64,000 bases of DNA from Chryseobacterium cucumeris (GTDB taxonomy: Bacteria > Bacteroidota > Bacteroidia > Flavobacteriales > Weeksellaceae), in contig NZ_CP068760.1 in assembly GCF_016775705.1 (NCBI RefSeq), positions 930,001 to 994,000 on the forward strand, read 5' to 3'. Each line of letters opens with the position of its first letter. Within the stretch, counting starts at the first letter, position 1. Both the position numbers and the translations under genes were made by a program. Positions 33,754 to 42,865 of the stretch are shown piece after piece. A model generated the notes under the pieces. That model ran no database searches and was not told where the DNA came from. It saw only the letters and a list, made by a program, of their open reading frames with translations.

Positions 33754-35295
33754 ATGAATATCGAACGTATCAGACAGCCATTTATTGAAAATTTCCCGGG
33801 TGATTTCTCCAACAACCCAATGCAGAGAAATACCCCGAAGGTTTTATTTGCCACCATTAAACCCGCAGGCTTTGATAAACCTGAGTTGATAACTTTTAAC
33901 GAAGCATTATCAGAGGAAATAGGCTTGGGAAAATATGAAGATAAAGACCTGGATTTTCTGGTTGGAAATCATCTTCCGGACAATATTCAAACCTATGCCA
34001 CAGCATATGCAGGACATCAGTTCGGAAACTGGGCAGGACAACTTGGAGACGGAAGAGCCATTCTTGCCGGTGAAATTATCAATGAGGCAGGAAAAAAGAC
34101 CGAGATTCAATGGAAAGGAGCCGGAGCAACACCCTACTCCAGACATGCCGATGGAAGAGCTGTGTTAAGATCTTCTGTACGTGAATACCTGATGAGTGAG
34201 GCCATGTATCATCTGGGCATTCCTACAACCAGAGCGCTTAGCCTGGCTTTCACAGGTGAAGATGTAATGCGTGACATCATGTATAACGGAAATCCAAAAC
34301 TGGAAAAAGGTGCAGTGGTTATCAGAACTGCTGAAAGTTTCTTACGTTTCGGACATTTTGAACTCATGTCTGCCCAAAGAGAATACAACAATCTTCAGGA
34401 GCTTGCCGACTTTACCATTGAAAACTATTATCCGGAAATTACATCAACTGACGACAAAAAATACAGAGACTTCTTTGAAAATATATGTACCCGGACTGCC
34501 GACTTGATGGTTGAATGGTTCAGAGTAGGCTTTGTACACGGAGTGATGAATACAGACAACATGTCTGTTCTCGGATTAACGATTGATTACGGCCCCTATT
34601 CCATGATGGATGAATATGATTTGAATTTTACTCCCAACACTACAGATCTTCCAGGAAGAAGATATGCTTTCGGAAAACAGGGACAGATCGCTCAGTGGAA
34701 TCTTTGGCAGCTGGCCAATGCTCTTCATCCATTAATCAAAGATGAAAAGTTTTTGGAAGATACTTTAAATAATTTTGGCACCTATTTTTGGGAAGCCCAC
34801 GACCAGATGCTTTGCAGAAAGTTCGGATTTGATCAGCTGCGAAAAGAAGATGAGGATTTCTTCACCAACTGGCAAGGTCTTATGCAAGAGCTTCAGCTGG
34901 ATTATACCCTGTTTTTCAATCAACTGGCAAAAACAACTCAAGAAACCAATATATCAGAGCACTTTAAAGAGGTCTCTTATATTATTTTGGACGAAAAAAA
35001 GTTGACAAAACTTAATAATTTCATCAAAAGTTATAGATCAAGATTAGAATTAAACTCTAATTCCAGAGAAGAATGTTTAGCCATGATGGAAAAAACAAAC
35101 CCAAAATTTATTCTTAGAAATTATCTTCTTTACGAATGTATTGAAGAGATCAGCAACGGTAAAAAGGAAATGCTGGAAAAGCTTACCAAAGCTCTTGAAA
35201 ATCCATATCAGGAAATCTACCCTGAATTCTCCGTCAAAAGGCCGTCGGGATATGATGATACAGCGGGATGTTCCACACTTTCATGTAGTTCATAA
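33754..35295 (+). CDS. selO: SelO / YdiU family protein adenylyltransferase (AMPylator)
   Basis: 513 residues. SelO is a pseudokinase that transfers AMP from ATP to Ser/Thr/Tyr of target proteins, with a role in redox homeostasis. Diagnostic motifs: YAGHQFGNWAGQLGDGRA (about 89-106), the Lys/Glu region WKGAGATPYSRHADGRAVLR (about 118-137), VRE(Y)LMSEAM, HGVMNTDNMS (about 262-271) and DYGPY. The C-terminus ends CSTLSCSS, the conserved tail in which some homologues carry selenocysteine; here it is Cys. Length fits the family. It is monocistronic and has a near-leaderless promoter layout. Confidence 0.95.
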   Translation: MNIERIRQPFIENFPGDFSNNPMQRNTPKVLFATIKPAGFDKPELITFNEALSEEIGLGKYEDKDLDFLVGNHLPDNIQTYATAYAGHQFGNWAGQLGDGRAILAGEIINEAGKKTEIQWKGAGATPYSRHADGRAVLRSSVREYLMSEAMYHLGIPTTRALSLAFTGEDVMRDIMYNGNPKLEKGAVVIRTAESFLRFGHFELMSAQREYNNLQELADFTIENYYPEITSTDDKKYRDFFENICTRTADLMVEWFRVGFVHGVMNTDNMSVLGLTIDYGPYSMMDEYDLNFTPNTTDLPGRRYAFGKQGQIAQWNLWQLANALHPLIKDEKFLEDTLNNFGTYFWEAHDQMLCRKFGFDQLRKEDEDFFTNWQGLMQELQLDYTLFFNQLAKTTQETNISEHFKEVSYIILDEKKLTKLNNFIKSYRSRLELNSNSREECLAMMEKTNPKFILRNYLLYECIEEISNGKKEMLEKLTKALENPYQEIYPEFSVKRPSGYDDTAGCSTLSCSS

Positions 35296-35381
35296 TTGAT
35301 TATTATTCATAAAAAATCAAAAAACATGTAATTATTTTCATTTTTTTATTACTTTTACTGTCAACTTTAAACGTAAACCAA

Positions 35382-36245
35382 ATGAAAACAAAATTACTAT
35401 TCATCTTCTTAGTCTCTTCTATATTGGGAAATGCGCAAACTCTACTTTCGGAAAATTTTGAAGGAACAACATTTCCTCCTGCAGGGTGGACAAAATCAAA
35501 CACTAATGTATCCAGAGCATGGGACTTAACAGGCAATGTTTTTTCAGGTAGTTCCGCTTCTTCAATTGAATTAAAAACAAGGTTTACTATCGCGGGAAAT
35601 AATTCAGCTACGATTGACTGGATATCAGGAGCTAATACAGCAAATCTTGTAAGCCCGGCATTCAGTCTGGTAGGAGCTACAAGCCCTACCTTTAGCTTTA
35701 AAGTAAAAGTTGGCTGGGGTTATATGATAAGTCTTAACCAGGGAAATCTTCTGGCACAGATTTCAACAGACGGAGGAACAAACTGGACGACTCTCTGGAA
35801 CGAAGATAGCGAACCTGGTTTTACTGATGATGGTGATGGTAATATCGATACGGATTTCTACAACACAGTTACTGTACAGAAAAGTCTTGCTGCATATGTT
35901 GGGCAAGCTAACGTAAAAATACGGTTCCAATATGTTGCCAATGATGCAGATGCTGTTTCTATTGATGATGTACAGGTTATTGCTAACGGAACTCTTGGTA
36001 CATCTGAAGTCTCAAAAACAAAAGTGGATAACCTTTCAGTTTATCCGAATCCTACAAAAGGTATAGTCAGCATTAAAACAGATAAAAAAATCAAAGCTAC
36101 ATCTGTAATTGATATCTCAGGTAAAACTATAAGTACAAACAATTCTGAAACTACAGATATTTCGTCACTTCCAAAAGGAACTTACTTACTAAAAGTAGAC
36201 TTCTCTGATGGAACATCCAAAACCGAGAAAGTAATCAAACAGTAA
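35382..36245 (+). CDS. T9SS type A sorting-domain protein, adhesin-like
   Basis: 287 residues. The signal peptide ends near GNAQ. A jelly-roll domain beginning LLSENFEGTTFPPAGWTK (about 22-39) is of the choice-of-anchor-J / cleaved-adhesin type; Asp-rich loops such as DDGDGNIDTDFYN suggest calcium binding. The C-terminal T9SS domain starts near SVYPNPTKGIVSIK (about 220) and ends LPKGTYLLKVDF...EKVIKQ. It is a surface or secreted protein of unknown ligand, closely similar in layout to the 21932 protein. It has its own terminator. Confidence 0.87.
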   Translation: MKTKLLFIFLVSSILGNAQTLLSENFEGTTFPPAGWTKSNTNVSRAWDLTGNVFSGSSASSIELKTRFTIAGNNSATIDWISGANTANLVSPAFSLVGATSPTFSFKVKVGWGYMISLNQGNLLAQISTDGGTNWTTLWNEDSEPGFTDDGDGNIDTDFYNTVTVQKSLAAYVGQANVKIRFQYVANDADAVSIDDVQVIANGTLGTSEVSKTKVDNLSVYPNPTKGIVSIKTDKKIKATSVIDISGKTISTNNSETTDISSLPKGTYLLKVDFSDGTSKTEKVIKQ

Positions 36246-36265
36246 GAACGTTTATACAAACTTTT

Positions 36266-36293
36266 ACAACCACCAATTTTGGTGGTTTTTTTA
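36266..36293 (+). terminator. Terminator of the T9SS cargo gene at 35382
   Basis: AACCACCAA / TTGGTGGTT is a 9-bp stem with a 2-base centre (36268-36287), followed by T5 and more T. Confidence 0.85.
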
Positions 36294-36296
36294 TTT

Positions 36297-36304
36297 TACT
36301 TTTG
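36297..36304 (+). promoter_or_regulatory. -7 box TACTTTTG for the membrane protein at 36320
   Basis: A TAnnTTTG match 15 bases before the GTG at 36320; it begins right after the preceding terminator. Confidence 0.55.
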
Positions 36305-36319
36305 CAAAAAATTTGACAC

Positions 36320-37597
36320 GTGTCTTCTATCAAAACAAAATTTATCCATTTTTTAAAACTGGTTTTCCCATCCACCTATACCGAACTGGCAGTATTTCTG
36401 TTTTTCATGATCTGTTATGGAATATTAGGATCTTATATAGCCCTGCATTATAGAATTATCTTTGACAATAGAATTCCATGGGACGCTTATTTCAGTTTTG
36501 ATAATAAATCGATCCTTATGACAGGAGGCAGTTTTGAAAGACATCCCCTGTCCTACTATTTTTTTAACTGGGTAAGAGAATTTTCATTATTTGTTTCAGG
36601 AGGAAAAATGGATGCCAGCTTCAGACTCACGCTGGCATGGCTCAGCAATATCATCATCACATTGAATATTGTTCAGGTATTTAAATATGTAAAGAACATC
36701 ATTTCCCTTCCTTTATGGTTATGCCTTTTAATCATATTATTCTTTGGAGCTTTTTCCACTAATATCATCTTGTCATTCACTCCGGAAAATTTTACCTACA
36801 CTTTATTTTTACTCTCATTATACAACCACTATGCAGCAATAAAACTAAAGAAGGAAGAAAAAATACCTGCAACCGCCTTATCACTGGCTGGGATTACTAT
36901 CGGAGGGCTTACCATTACAAACATTGTAAAAGTTTTCATCCCACTTTTATTTGAAAAAGGACTTTTCAGAAACTGGAAAAAATTCGGAAATGCAGCGCTT
37001 AGAGTGACAGTCTCTATGATCTGTTTTGTACTTCTTTATTTGAACAGAATTGATTTTAAATATCAGAATATCTTTTCAAAAACAAATCAGCAATATGAAA
37101 AGTTCTCCAATGTAAAGTCGATGCCGACATGGGATATGATTCTTTCGTTCTTTTTTGGAGGTAATATTCTTTTCCCCGGATTTATTATGTCAGACAAGCA
37201 TAATATGAAAGGTTTTAATTTCAAGGGCCTATACATGGATCTTTATTCATCAGTGTTTCCTTACTTTTTTGTAATCCTGCTGTTGATCCTGATCATTTGG
37301 AGTTATTGTAAAAATTTCAAAAATAAATGGGTTCAGGTGATTGCCATTTCATTTTTCATTGACATTGCGATCCATTGTGTGATGAGATTTGGTCTTCATA
37401 CTTCCTACATCTACGGAGGACATTTTGTCTTTGTATATCCTTTGCTGTTAGGATGGCTCTTTTTTGCTTACAGATCATCACCTAAAATCATGTCATTGCT
37501 AACATTAACGGTTGTAGTGTTATTCACTTATCTGCTCGCCGCCAATATTTTCAGAATGACAGAATTTTTCTGGTTTATGGAACATTATTACCAATAA
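36320..37597 (+). CDS. Polytopic membrane protein of unknown function (DUF6080-like)
   Basis: 425 residues with about nine to ten transmembrane helices, a GTG start and no signal peptide. I think it belongs to the Bacteroidota family called DUF6080, but this is from memory of sequence character. The layout (first helix at about 20-42, then a charged loop FDNRIPWDAYFSFDN and HPLSYYFFNWVREF) recalls lipid-linked glycosyltransferases of the GT-C fold, which have an acidic residue in the first large periplasmic loop; no catalytic assignment is possible. The GTG start is supported by a promoter box 15 bases upstream. It is monocistronic between two terminators. Confidence 0.75.
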   Translation: MSSIKTKFIHFLKLVFPSTYTELAVFLFFMICYGILGSYIALHYRIIFDNRIPWDAYFSFDNKSILMTGGSFERHPLSYYFFNWVREFSLFVSGGKMDASFRLTLAWLSNIIITLNIVQVFKYVKNIISLPLWLCLLIILFFGAFSTNIILSFTPENFTYTLFLLSLYNHYAAIKLKKEEKIPATALSLAGITIGGLTITNIVKVFIPLLFEKGLFRNWKKFGNAALRVTVSMICFVLLYLNRIDFKYQNIFSKTNQQYEKFSNVKSMPTWDMILSFFFGGNILFPGFIMSDKHNMKGFNFKGLYMDLYSSVFPYFFVILLLILIIWSYCKNFKNKWVQVIAISFFIDIAIHCVMRFGLHTSYIYGGHFVFVYPLLLGWLFFAYRSSPKIMSLLTLTVVVLFTYLLAANIFRMTEFFWFMEHYYQ

Positions 37598-37631
37598 AAA
37601 AAGCTGAGAATGTTTCTCAGCTTTTTGTTTT
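37595..37631. terminator. Bidirectional terminator
   Basis: AAAAGCTGAGAA pairs with TTCTCAGCTTTT around a short loop (37599-37625), A-rich before and T-rich after. It serves the convergent genes at 36320 and 37654. Confidence 0.87.
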
Positions 37632-37653
37632 TCTATGTTGAAATAAATTCTTC

Positions 37654-38211
37654 TTATTTTGCTTCGGCACAGAAAATTCTATACTGTACTGCTACTGCAG
37701 ATTTAAAGTATTCTCTGATTTTCGAAAGATCACTGGCAGCACTTTGTTTTGTGAAATAACTTCCGGCCAAAATCTTATAGTTGGGTCTTAAAGACGCATC
37801 TGTTTCCACTTTCAGGTTGGGAAATCTTTTTCTGAAATAAGACTTCACCTCGTTGGCTTCTTCATTACTTTTCACTGTTGTAATCTGAATTTTAAATCCT
37901 AAAATTCTAGGATTTTTCTTACAGATTTCAGCATTGGTAAGTTCTCTGCTTGGCACAAAGATCTTAGGTGGTTTTGTAGTTATTCCTGTAGAAATTCCAC
38001 TATCATTATTACTGAAATCTCTGGAAGAATTTGTTGGCGCAGCTTTAGCACATTTCCCTTCAATTCCTTCCAAAGCAGCATTTATTTTGGAATCCATTGT
38101 CATTACAAGCTCTGTTCCTGACAGGGTGTCCTTTTTAACAACTTGCTGTGCTTCAATATTATAAAATCCAAATAATGATAATATCGAAAATATTTTGATT
38201 AGATTTCTCAT
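37654..38211 (-). CDS. SPOR-domain exported protein
   Basis: 185 residues. A signal peptide (cleavage near IEAQ) is followed by a low-complexity Ser/Asn/Thr-rich linker (about 60-90) and a C-terminal SPOR-like domain (about 108-180) with FKIQITTVKSNEEANEVKSY and PNYKILAGSYFTKQSAASD, matching the two repeats of the SPOR fold. SPOR domains bind denuded glycan strands, often at the septum. The linker-plus-SPOR form suggests a small periplasmic wall-associated protein; its partner is unknown. Two Cys residues (in GKCAKA and EICKKN) may form a disulfide. Confidence 0.8.
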   Translation of the reverse strand: MRNLIKIFSILSLFGFYNIEAQQVVKKDTLSGTELVMTMDSKINAALEGIEGKCAKAAPTNSSRDFSNNDSGISTGITTKPPKIFVPSRELTNAEICKKNPRILGFKIQITTVKSNEEANEVKSYFRKRFPNLKVETDASLRPNYKILAGSYFTKQSAASDLSKIREYFKSAVAVQYRIFCAEAK

Positions 38212-38340
38212 TTAAACTTGTTTCCGCAAATTTATACAAATTAAAAAACTATACCAAACTGGTTATTTAGAATCAATACAAATTAAACGTAAATGATATT
38301 TTCCCTTTTCGATATACCGTTAAATTCCTGTTAAAAATAT

Positions 38341-38348
38341 TATTTTTG
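38341..38348 (+). promoter_or_regulatory. -7 box TATTTTTG for the act operon
   Basis: A TAnnTTTG match 47 bases before the actA ATG, giving a leader of about 40 bases. Confidence 0.55.
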
Positions 38349-38395
38349 CGGAATTGATTGAATGTTCAATAATTTACTAACATAAGATAATTTAA

Positions 38396-39754
38396 ATGAT
38401 TAGTTGGAGAAAGCATTATAAAAAAACGTTGATCGCGATAGGCTTATTGCTATCAACCAGTGCTTCATTTTACGGGCAAGACGGCGATCCTAAAAACGGA
38501 GAGAAACTTTTCAAAGCGAATTGTACTGCATGTCACGCGCTGGACAAACAAGTTGTAGGGCCACCATTAAAAGGGGTTGTAGAACGAGTAAAGACAGAAG
38601 GTGGTGTAGACAAAGATTGGCTTCACAAGTGGATCAAAGACAACAAAGCTCTGAGAGCTTCTGGGGATAAATACGCTAATGAGATTTTTGAAAAGTTTAA
38701 TAAGACTGAAATGCAGGTCTTTCCGAATCTTACAGATAAGGATATTGACGACATTTTAGCTTTCACAACTAACCCTCCTGCTCCGGAGGAGAAAAAGCCG
38801 GAAGCAACTCCTGCAACTGACGCTACTGCGGCAGCACCTGCAGACAAAACTACTACAAACGTTGTAATCATTTCACTTTTAGCGATCGCAGGTTTACTGG
38901 TTTGGATCTTGGTTAAACTAAGACAATTGGTAAAACTAGGTCAGTCTGAAGATTTAGCCGGACTTAATGAAACAAGAGTTCGTTCTTTCAGTGAAATGTA
39001 TGAGAAGTTCCACTTCATTGGTAAAGGTCTATTGGCAATCCTTGCTATTTTAGCTGCTTACGGAGTATGGAACTGGCTAATGTGGATCGGGGTTTACAAA
39101 GGGTACAAACCTGAGCAGCCTATCTACTTCTCTCACAAAATCCACGCCGGAGAACAGAAAATTGACTGTCAGTTATGTCACTCCAGTGCTAAATACGGAA
39201 AAGTATCTGAAATTCCTTCTATGAACGTTTGTATGAACTGTCACAGAACAATTTCTGAATACAACGCAGATCACTACATGGAGCCTGGAAAAGACAAGGC
39301 ATTCTATGACGGTGAAATCCAGAAGATCTACGCAGCAACAGGTTGGGATCCTGCAAAACAACAGTACACAGGAAAAACACAGCCGGTTGAATGGACAAGA
39401 ATCCACAACATGCCAGACTTCGTTTACTTCAACCACTCTCAGCACGTAATTGCTGGAGAACAGGCGATCATCAATTCTTTCAACAAAAAGAATCCTAACA
39501 ACAAAATTGATGTTGTATGTAAAGCTTGTCATGGTAAAATTGATACAATGAATGTTGTTCAGATGGCTAACGACTTTACTATGGGATGGTGTATCGAGTG
39601 CCACAGAACGACTGAAGTTGATATGAACAACGGTTATAATAAAGAGTACTTCAAAAATCTACATGACAAGTTGAAAAAACAATATCCACAAGATGGAGGT
39701 AAGATCACTGTAGATGCAATTGGAGGTCTTGAGTGTGGTAAATGTCATTATTAA
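38396..39754 (+). CDS. actA: ActA, multihaem cytochrome c subunit of alternative complex III
   Basis: 452 residues. After a signal peptide, a monohaem cytochrome c domain has CTACH at residue 43. An Ala/Pro/Thr linker and two membrane helices follow (about 158-178 and 205-227). The C-terminal periplasmic domain has five more CXXCH motifs: CQLCH (about 258), CMNCH, CKACH, CIECH and CGKCH near the end. Six haem c sites are therefore visible. ActA passes electrons from the quinol-oxidising core toward cytochrome c or an oxidase. It is the first gene of actABCDEF, with 23 bases to actB. Confidence 0.94.
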   Translation: MISWRKHYKKTLIAIGLLLSTSASFYGQDGDPKNGEKLFKANCTACHALDKQVVGPPLKGVVERVKTEGGVDKDWLHKWIKDNKALRASGDKYANEIFEKFNKTEMQVFPNLTDKDIDDILAFTTNPPAPEEKKPEATPATDATAAAPADKTTTNVVIISLLAIAGLLVWILVKLRQLVKLGQSEDLAGLNETRVRSFSEMYEKFHFIGKGLLAILAILAAYGVWNWLMWIGVYKGYKPEQPIYFSHKIHAGEQKIDCQLCHSSAKYGKVSEIPSMNVCMNCHRTISEYNADHYMEPGKDKAFYDGEIQKIYAATGWDPAKQQYTGKTQPVEWTRIHNMPDFVYFNHSQHVIAGEQAIINSFNKKNPNNKIDVVCKACHGKIDTMNVVQMANDFTMGWCIECHRTTEVDMNNGYNKEYFKNLHDKLKKQYPQDGGKITVDAIGGLECGKCHY

Positions 39755-39777
39755 TAACTAAAAAATTAGAAGTATAA

Positions 39778-42700
39778 ATGGCTTCAAACAAAATACAATT
39801 CAGAAGTATTCATGAACTTAAAGATCCGGCTTTGAATAATAAGCTGGCTCAGAAAGAGTTTCAGGAAGAAATTCCGGTAGAAGATTTCCTTGGAGATGCT
39901 GAGAAAAACGGATCAAGTACTTCAAGAAGAGATTTCCTTAAATTACTAGGATTCTCTACAGCAGCAGTTACCTTAGCTGCCTGCGAAGCTCCGGTAATCA
40001 AAACGATTCCTTACGTGGTAAAACCGCATGATATTATTCCGGGAATCCCTAATTATTACGCTTCAACCTATTTTGACGGTTTCGACTTTGCTAGTGTTTT
40101 GGTAAAAACCCGTGAAGGTAGACCTATCAAAATTGAACCAAACCCAGCTGGAGGCGATTTAGGTAAAACTAACGCAAGAGCTCAGGCAAGTGTACTTTCT
40201 CTTTATGATAATGATAAAGTAAAGCAGCCTAAGCTGGATGGTAAAGATGAAACTTTCGACAAAGTAGACAGTTTTGTTATTAAAGGTTTGGAAGAAGCTA
40301 AAGCGTCTGGCAAAAAGATTGTGGTTTTATCACACTCTTTTGCTTCACCAACTTTCAAAAAGTTATTCGCTGAATTCAAAGCTAAATATCCTACAGCTGA
40401 ATTAGTAACATATGATGCTTTCCCTTACTCTGCAGGATTAGATGCAGCTCAGGAAGTATTCGGACAAAGAGCATTACCTGTTTATGACCTTAAAGGTTCT
40501 GAATTGGTAGTTTCTTTCCAGGCTGATTTCTTAGGAGACTATAACGCTTCAAGCTTAGAAACTTCTTATGCAGCAGCTAGAAAGCCAGGACCAAACATGT
40601 TGAGACACATTCAGGTGGAATCTAACATGTCTTTAACCGGTGCTAATGCTGACTCAAGATACAGATTAAAACCAAGTGCTGTAAACAAAACTTTAGTTGA
40701 AGTTTACAACGCAATCGTAGGTGGCGGTACTTCTGATAAGACTGCAACTGAAATTGCTAACGAATTGAAAGCAAAAGGTAGCAAAGCTATAGTTTTTGCT
40801 GACGGTTCTAAAGGAGCACAGGTTTTAGCACACTTAATCAACCAGAAATTAGGTTCAGTAGCTTTCACAGGTAAAGCAAACTTCCTTAAAGAATTTGACG
40901 GAGCAAGATACCAGGAATTCCTGGGATGGGTAAACGGTGGACAAGTTGGTGTATTGGTTACCAACAACGTAGACCCTATTTATTCTCATCCAAAAGGAGA
41001 AGATTTCAAAAAATCTTTATCTAAAGTTCCTTATGTAATTGCTGTAGCAGATAAGAAAAATGAAATGTACAAAGCAGCGAAAGCTGTAATTCCTGTAGCT
41101 AACTGGCTGGAGTCTTGGGGAGATATCGAACCACAGACAGGAGTATATTCATTAATGCAGCCTACGATCCAGAAAATCTACAAATCAAGACAGATTGAAG
41201 AATCTCTATTGGTTTGGAAGAACGGAAAAAACAATGCAGCAAACAATTACTACGATTATTTAAAAGCAAACTCTGCTTCTCTTTTAGGTGGTACTTCTTT
41301 CAACAAAGCATTGTATAACGGTATCAACGCTTCTACCAACGCAACTACTTTAGCTTATGCAGGTGGAAACGCTGCTCAGGCTGTTGCTGAACTAGGAAAC
41401 TTTAAAGCTTCTGAATTAGAATTAGTATTATACACTAAGACTTCAATGGGAGACGGTACTCAGGCAAACAACCCTTGGTTACAAGAATTACCTGATCCAA
41501 TCACAAGAATGTCTTGGGATAACTATCTGACAATTTCTCCTAAAGATGCAGAGAAGTTTGCAATTGATAACGATCTTAACGCTAGAATGCAGTTAGATGG
41601 TTCTATCGTAAACCTTACTGTAAACGGAGTAACAATAAAAGACGTTCCTGTATTCGTACAACCTGGACAAGCTGAAGGATCTGTAGGTCTTGCACTTGGT
41701 TATGGTAAGAAAAACTCAGGAGCAACTGCTGATACCGGTGTAAATGCTTATCCTTTATTTGACGGTTCTAACCTTGTGCTTTCAGGTGTTAAAATTGAGA
41801 AAACAGGAGAAGATCACGAATTCGCAGGTATCCAGCTTCAAAATACATTGATGGGTCGTTATGAAATCGCGAAGGAAGTTCCTTTGGCAGATTTCATCAA
41901 CGTAGCTTTCGATGATGAACACAAAGGATGGAACAAACCTTTGGAATACCACACGATCAGCGGAGCACTTCCAGCGAGAAAAATCGACCTTTGGGATGCT
42001 TTTGATGATACAGATGGTCCTCACTTCAACTTATCTATTGACCTGAACTCTTGTACTGGTTGTGGAGCATGTATCATTGCTTGTCAGGCAGAAAACAACG
42101 TTCCTGTAGTAGGTAAAGAAGAAGTAAGAATGTCCAGAGATATGTACTGGTTAAGAATTGACCGTTACTATTCTTCAAGACAAACGGTAGAAGTATACGA
42201 AGGGTTAAAAGAAGGAATGGCTGTACCAGAATTATACGGTACTGCATTCAACAAAGAAGGAGGTGCATTGAACCACCCTGCTGATAATCCGGATGTGATC
42301 TTCCAGCCAGTAATGTGTCAGCACTGTAACCACGCTCCATGTGAAACTGTATGTCCGGTAGCGGCTACTTCACACGGTAAGCAAGGTCAAAACCATATGG
42401 CTTACAACAGATGTATCGGTACAAGATATTGTGCAAACAACTGTCCATACAAAGTAAGACGTTTCAACTGGTTTACTTATAACCTAAATGACAAGTTCGA
42501 TTTCAACATGAACAATGATTTAGGAAGAATGGTACTTAACCCGGACGTAGTTGTAAGAACTAGAGGGGTAATGGAGAAATGTTCAATGTGTATCCAAATG
42601 ACTCAGAATACAATTCTTGAGGCTAAGAAAGAAGGAAGAAGAGTGAAGGATGGAGAATTCCAGACTGCTTGTTCTAAAGCTTGTTCTACTGGAGCAATGA

Positions 42701-42840
42701 CATTTGGAGACATGAATGATAAAGATTCTTCGATCAGAGAGCAATATGCATCTAACAGAAGATATTATTTACTAGAGGAGATCGGAACAAAACCAAACGT
42801 GTTCTATCACACTAAAGTAAGAAACAGAGTAGAAAAATAA
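39778..42840 (+). CDS. actB: ActB, Fe-S subunit of alternative complex III (molybdopterin-oxidoreductase-like fusion)
   Basis: 1020 residues. A Tat-like motif SRRDFLKLLGFSTAAV at about 49-64 indicates folded export, and the Cys of LAAC near 68 may be lipidated. The central 650 residues resemble molybdopterin oxidoreductases; in characterised complexes this domain lacks Mo cofactor. The C-terminal part (from about residue 757) has four cysteine clusters of the ferredoxin type: CTGCGACIIAC, CQHCNHAPCETVC, CIGTRYCANNC and CSMC with later Cys (CSKAC). In characterised ACIII these bind three [4Fe-4S] and one [3Fe-4S] cluster that relay electrons from quinol to the ActA haems. Confidence 0.95.
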   Translation: MASNKIQFRSIHELKDPALNNKLAQKEFQEEIPVEDFLGDAEKNGSSTSRRDFLKLLGFSTAAVTLAACEAPVIKTIPYVVKPHDIIPGIPNYYASTYFDGFDFASVLVKTREGRPIKIEPNPAGGDLGKTNARAQASVLSLYDNDKVKQPKLDGKDETFDKVDSFVIKGLEEAKASGKKIVVLSHSFASPTFKKLFAEFKAKYPTAELVTYDAFPYSAGLDAAQEVFGQRALPVYDLKGSELVVSFQADFLGDYNASSLETSYAAARKPGPNMLRHIQVESNMSLTGANADSRYRLKPSAVNKTLVEVYNAIVGGGTSDKTATEIANELKAKGSKAIVFADGSKGAQVLAHLINQKLGSVAFTGKANFLKEFDGARYQEFLGWVNGGQVGVLVTNNVDPIYSHPKGEDFKKSLSKVPYVIAVADKKNEMYKAAKAVIPVANWLESWGDIEPQTGVYSLMQPTIQKIYKSRQIEESLLVWKNGKNNAANNYYDYLKANSASLLGGTSFNKALYNGINASTNATTLAYAGGNAAQAVAELGNFKASELELVLYTKTSMGDGTQANNPWLQELPDPITRMSWDNYLTISPKDAEKFAIDNDLNARMQLDGSIVNLTVNGVTIKDVPVFVQPGQAEGSVGLALGYGKKNSGATADTGVNAYPLFDGSNLVLSGVKIEKTGEDHEFAGIQLQNTLMGRYEIAKEVPLADFINVAFDDEHKGWNKPLEYHTISGALPARKIDLWDAFDDTDGPHFNLSIDLNSCTGCGACIIACQAENNVPVVGKEEVRMSRDMYWLRIDRYYSSRQTVEVYEGLKEGMAVPELYGTAFNKEGGALNHPADNPDVIFQPVMCQHCNHAPCETVCPVAATSHGKQGQNHMAYNRCIGTRYCANNCPYKVRRFNWFTYNLNDKFDFNMNNDLGRMVLNPDVVVRTRGVMEKCSMCIQMTQNTILEAKKEGRRVKDGEFQTACSKACSTGAMTFGDMNDKDSSIREQYASNRRYYLLEEIGTKPNVFYHTKVRNRVEK

Positions 42841-42865
42841 AGTTTAAATAATAAATAGGTAAAAA

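Noticed and set aside
40704..40967. Antisense frame inside actB
   Set aside because: It is opposite a conserved domain and has no recognisable product.
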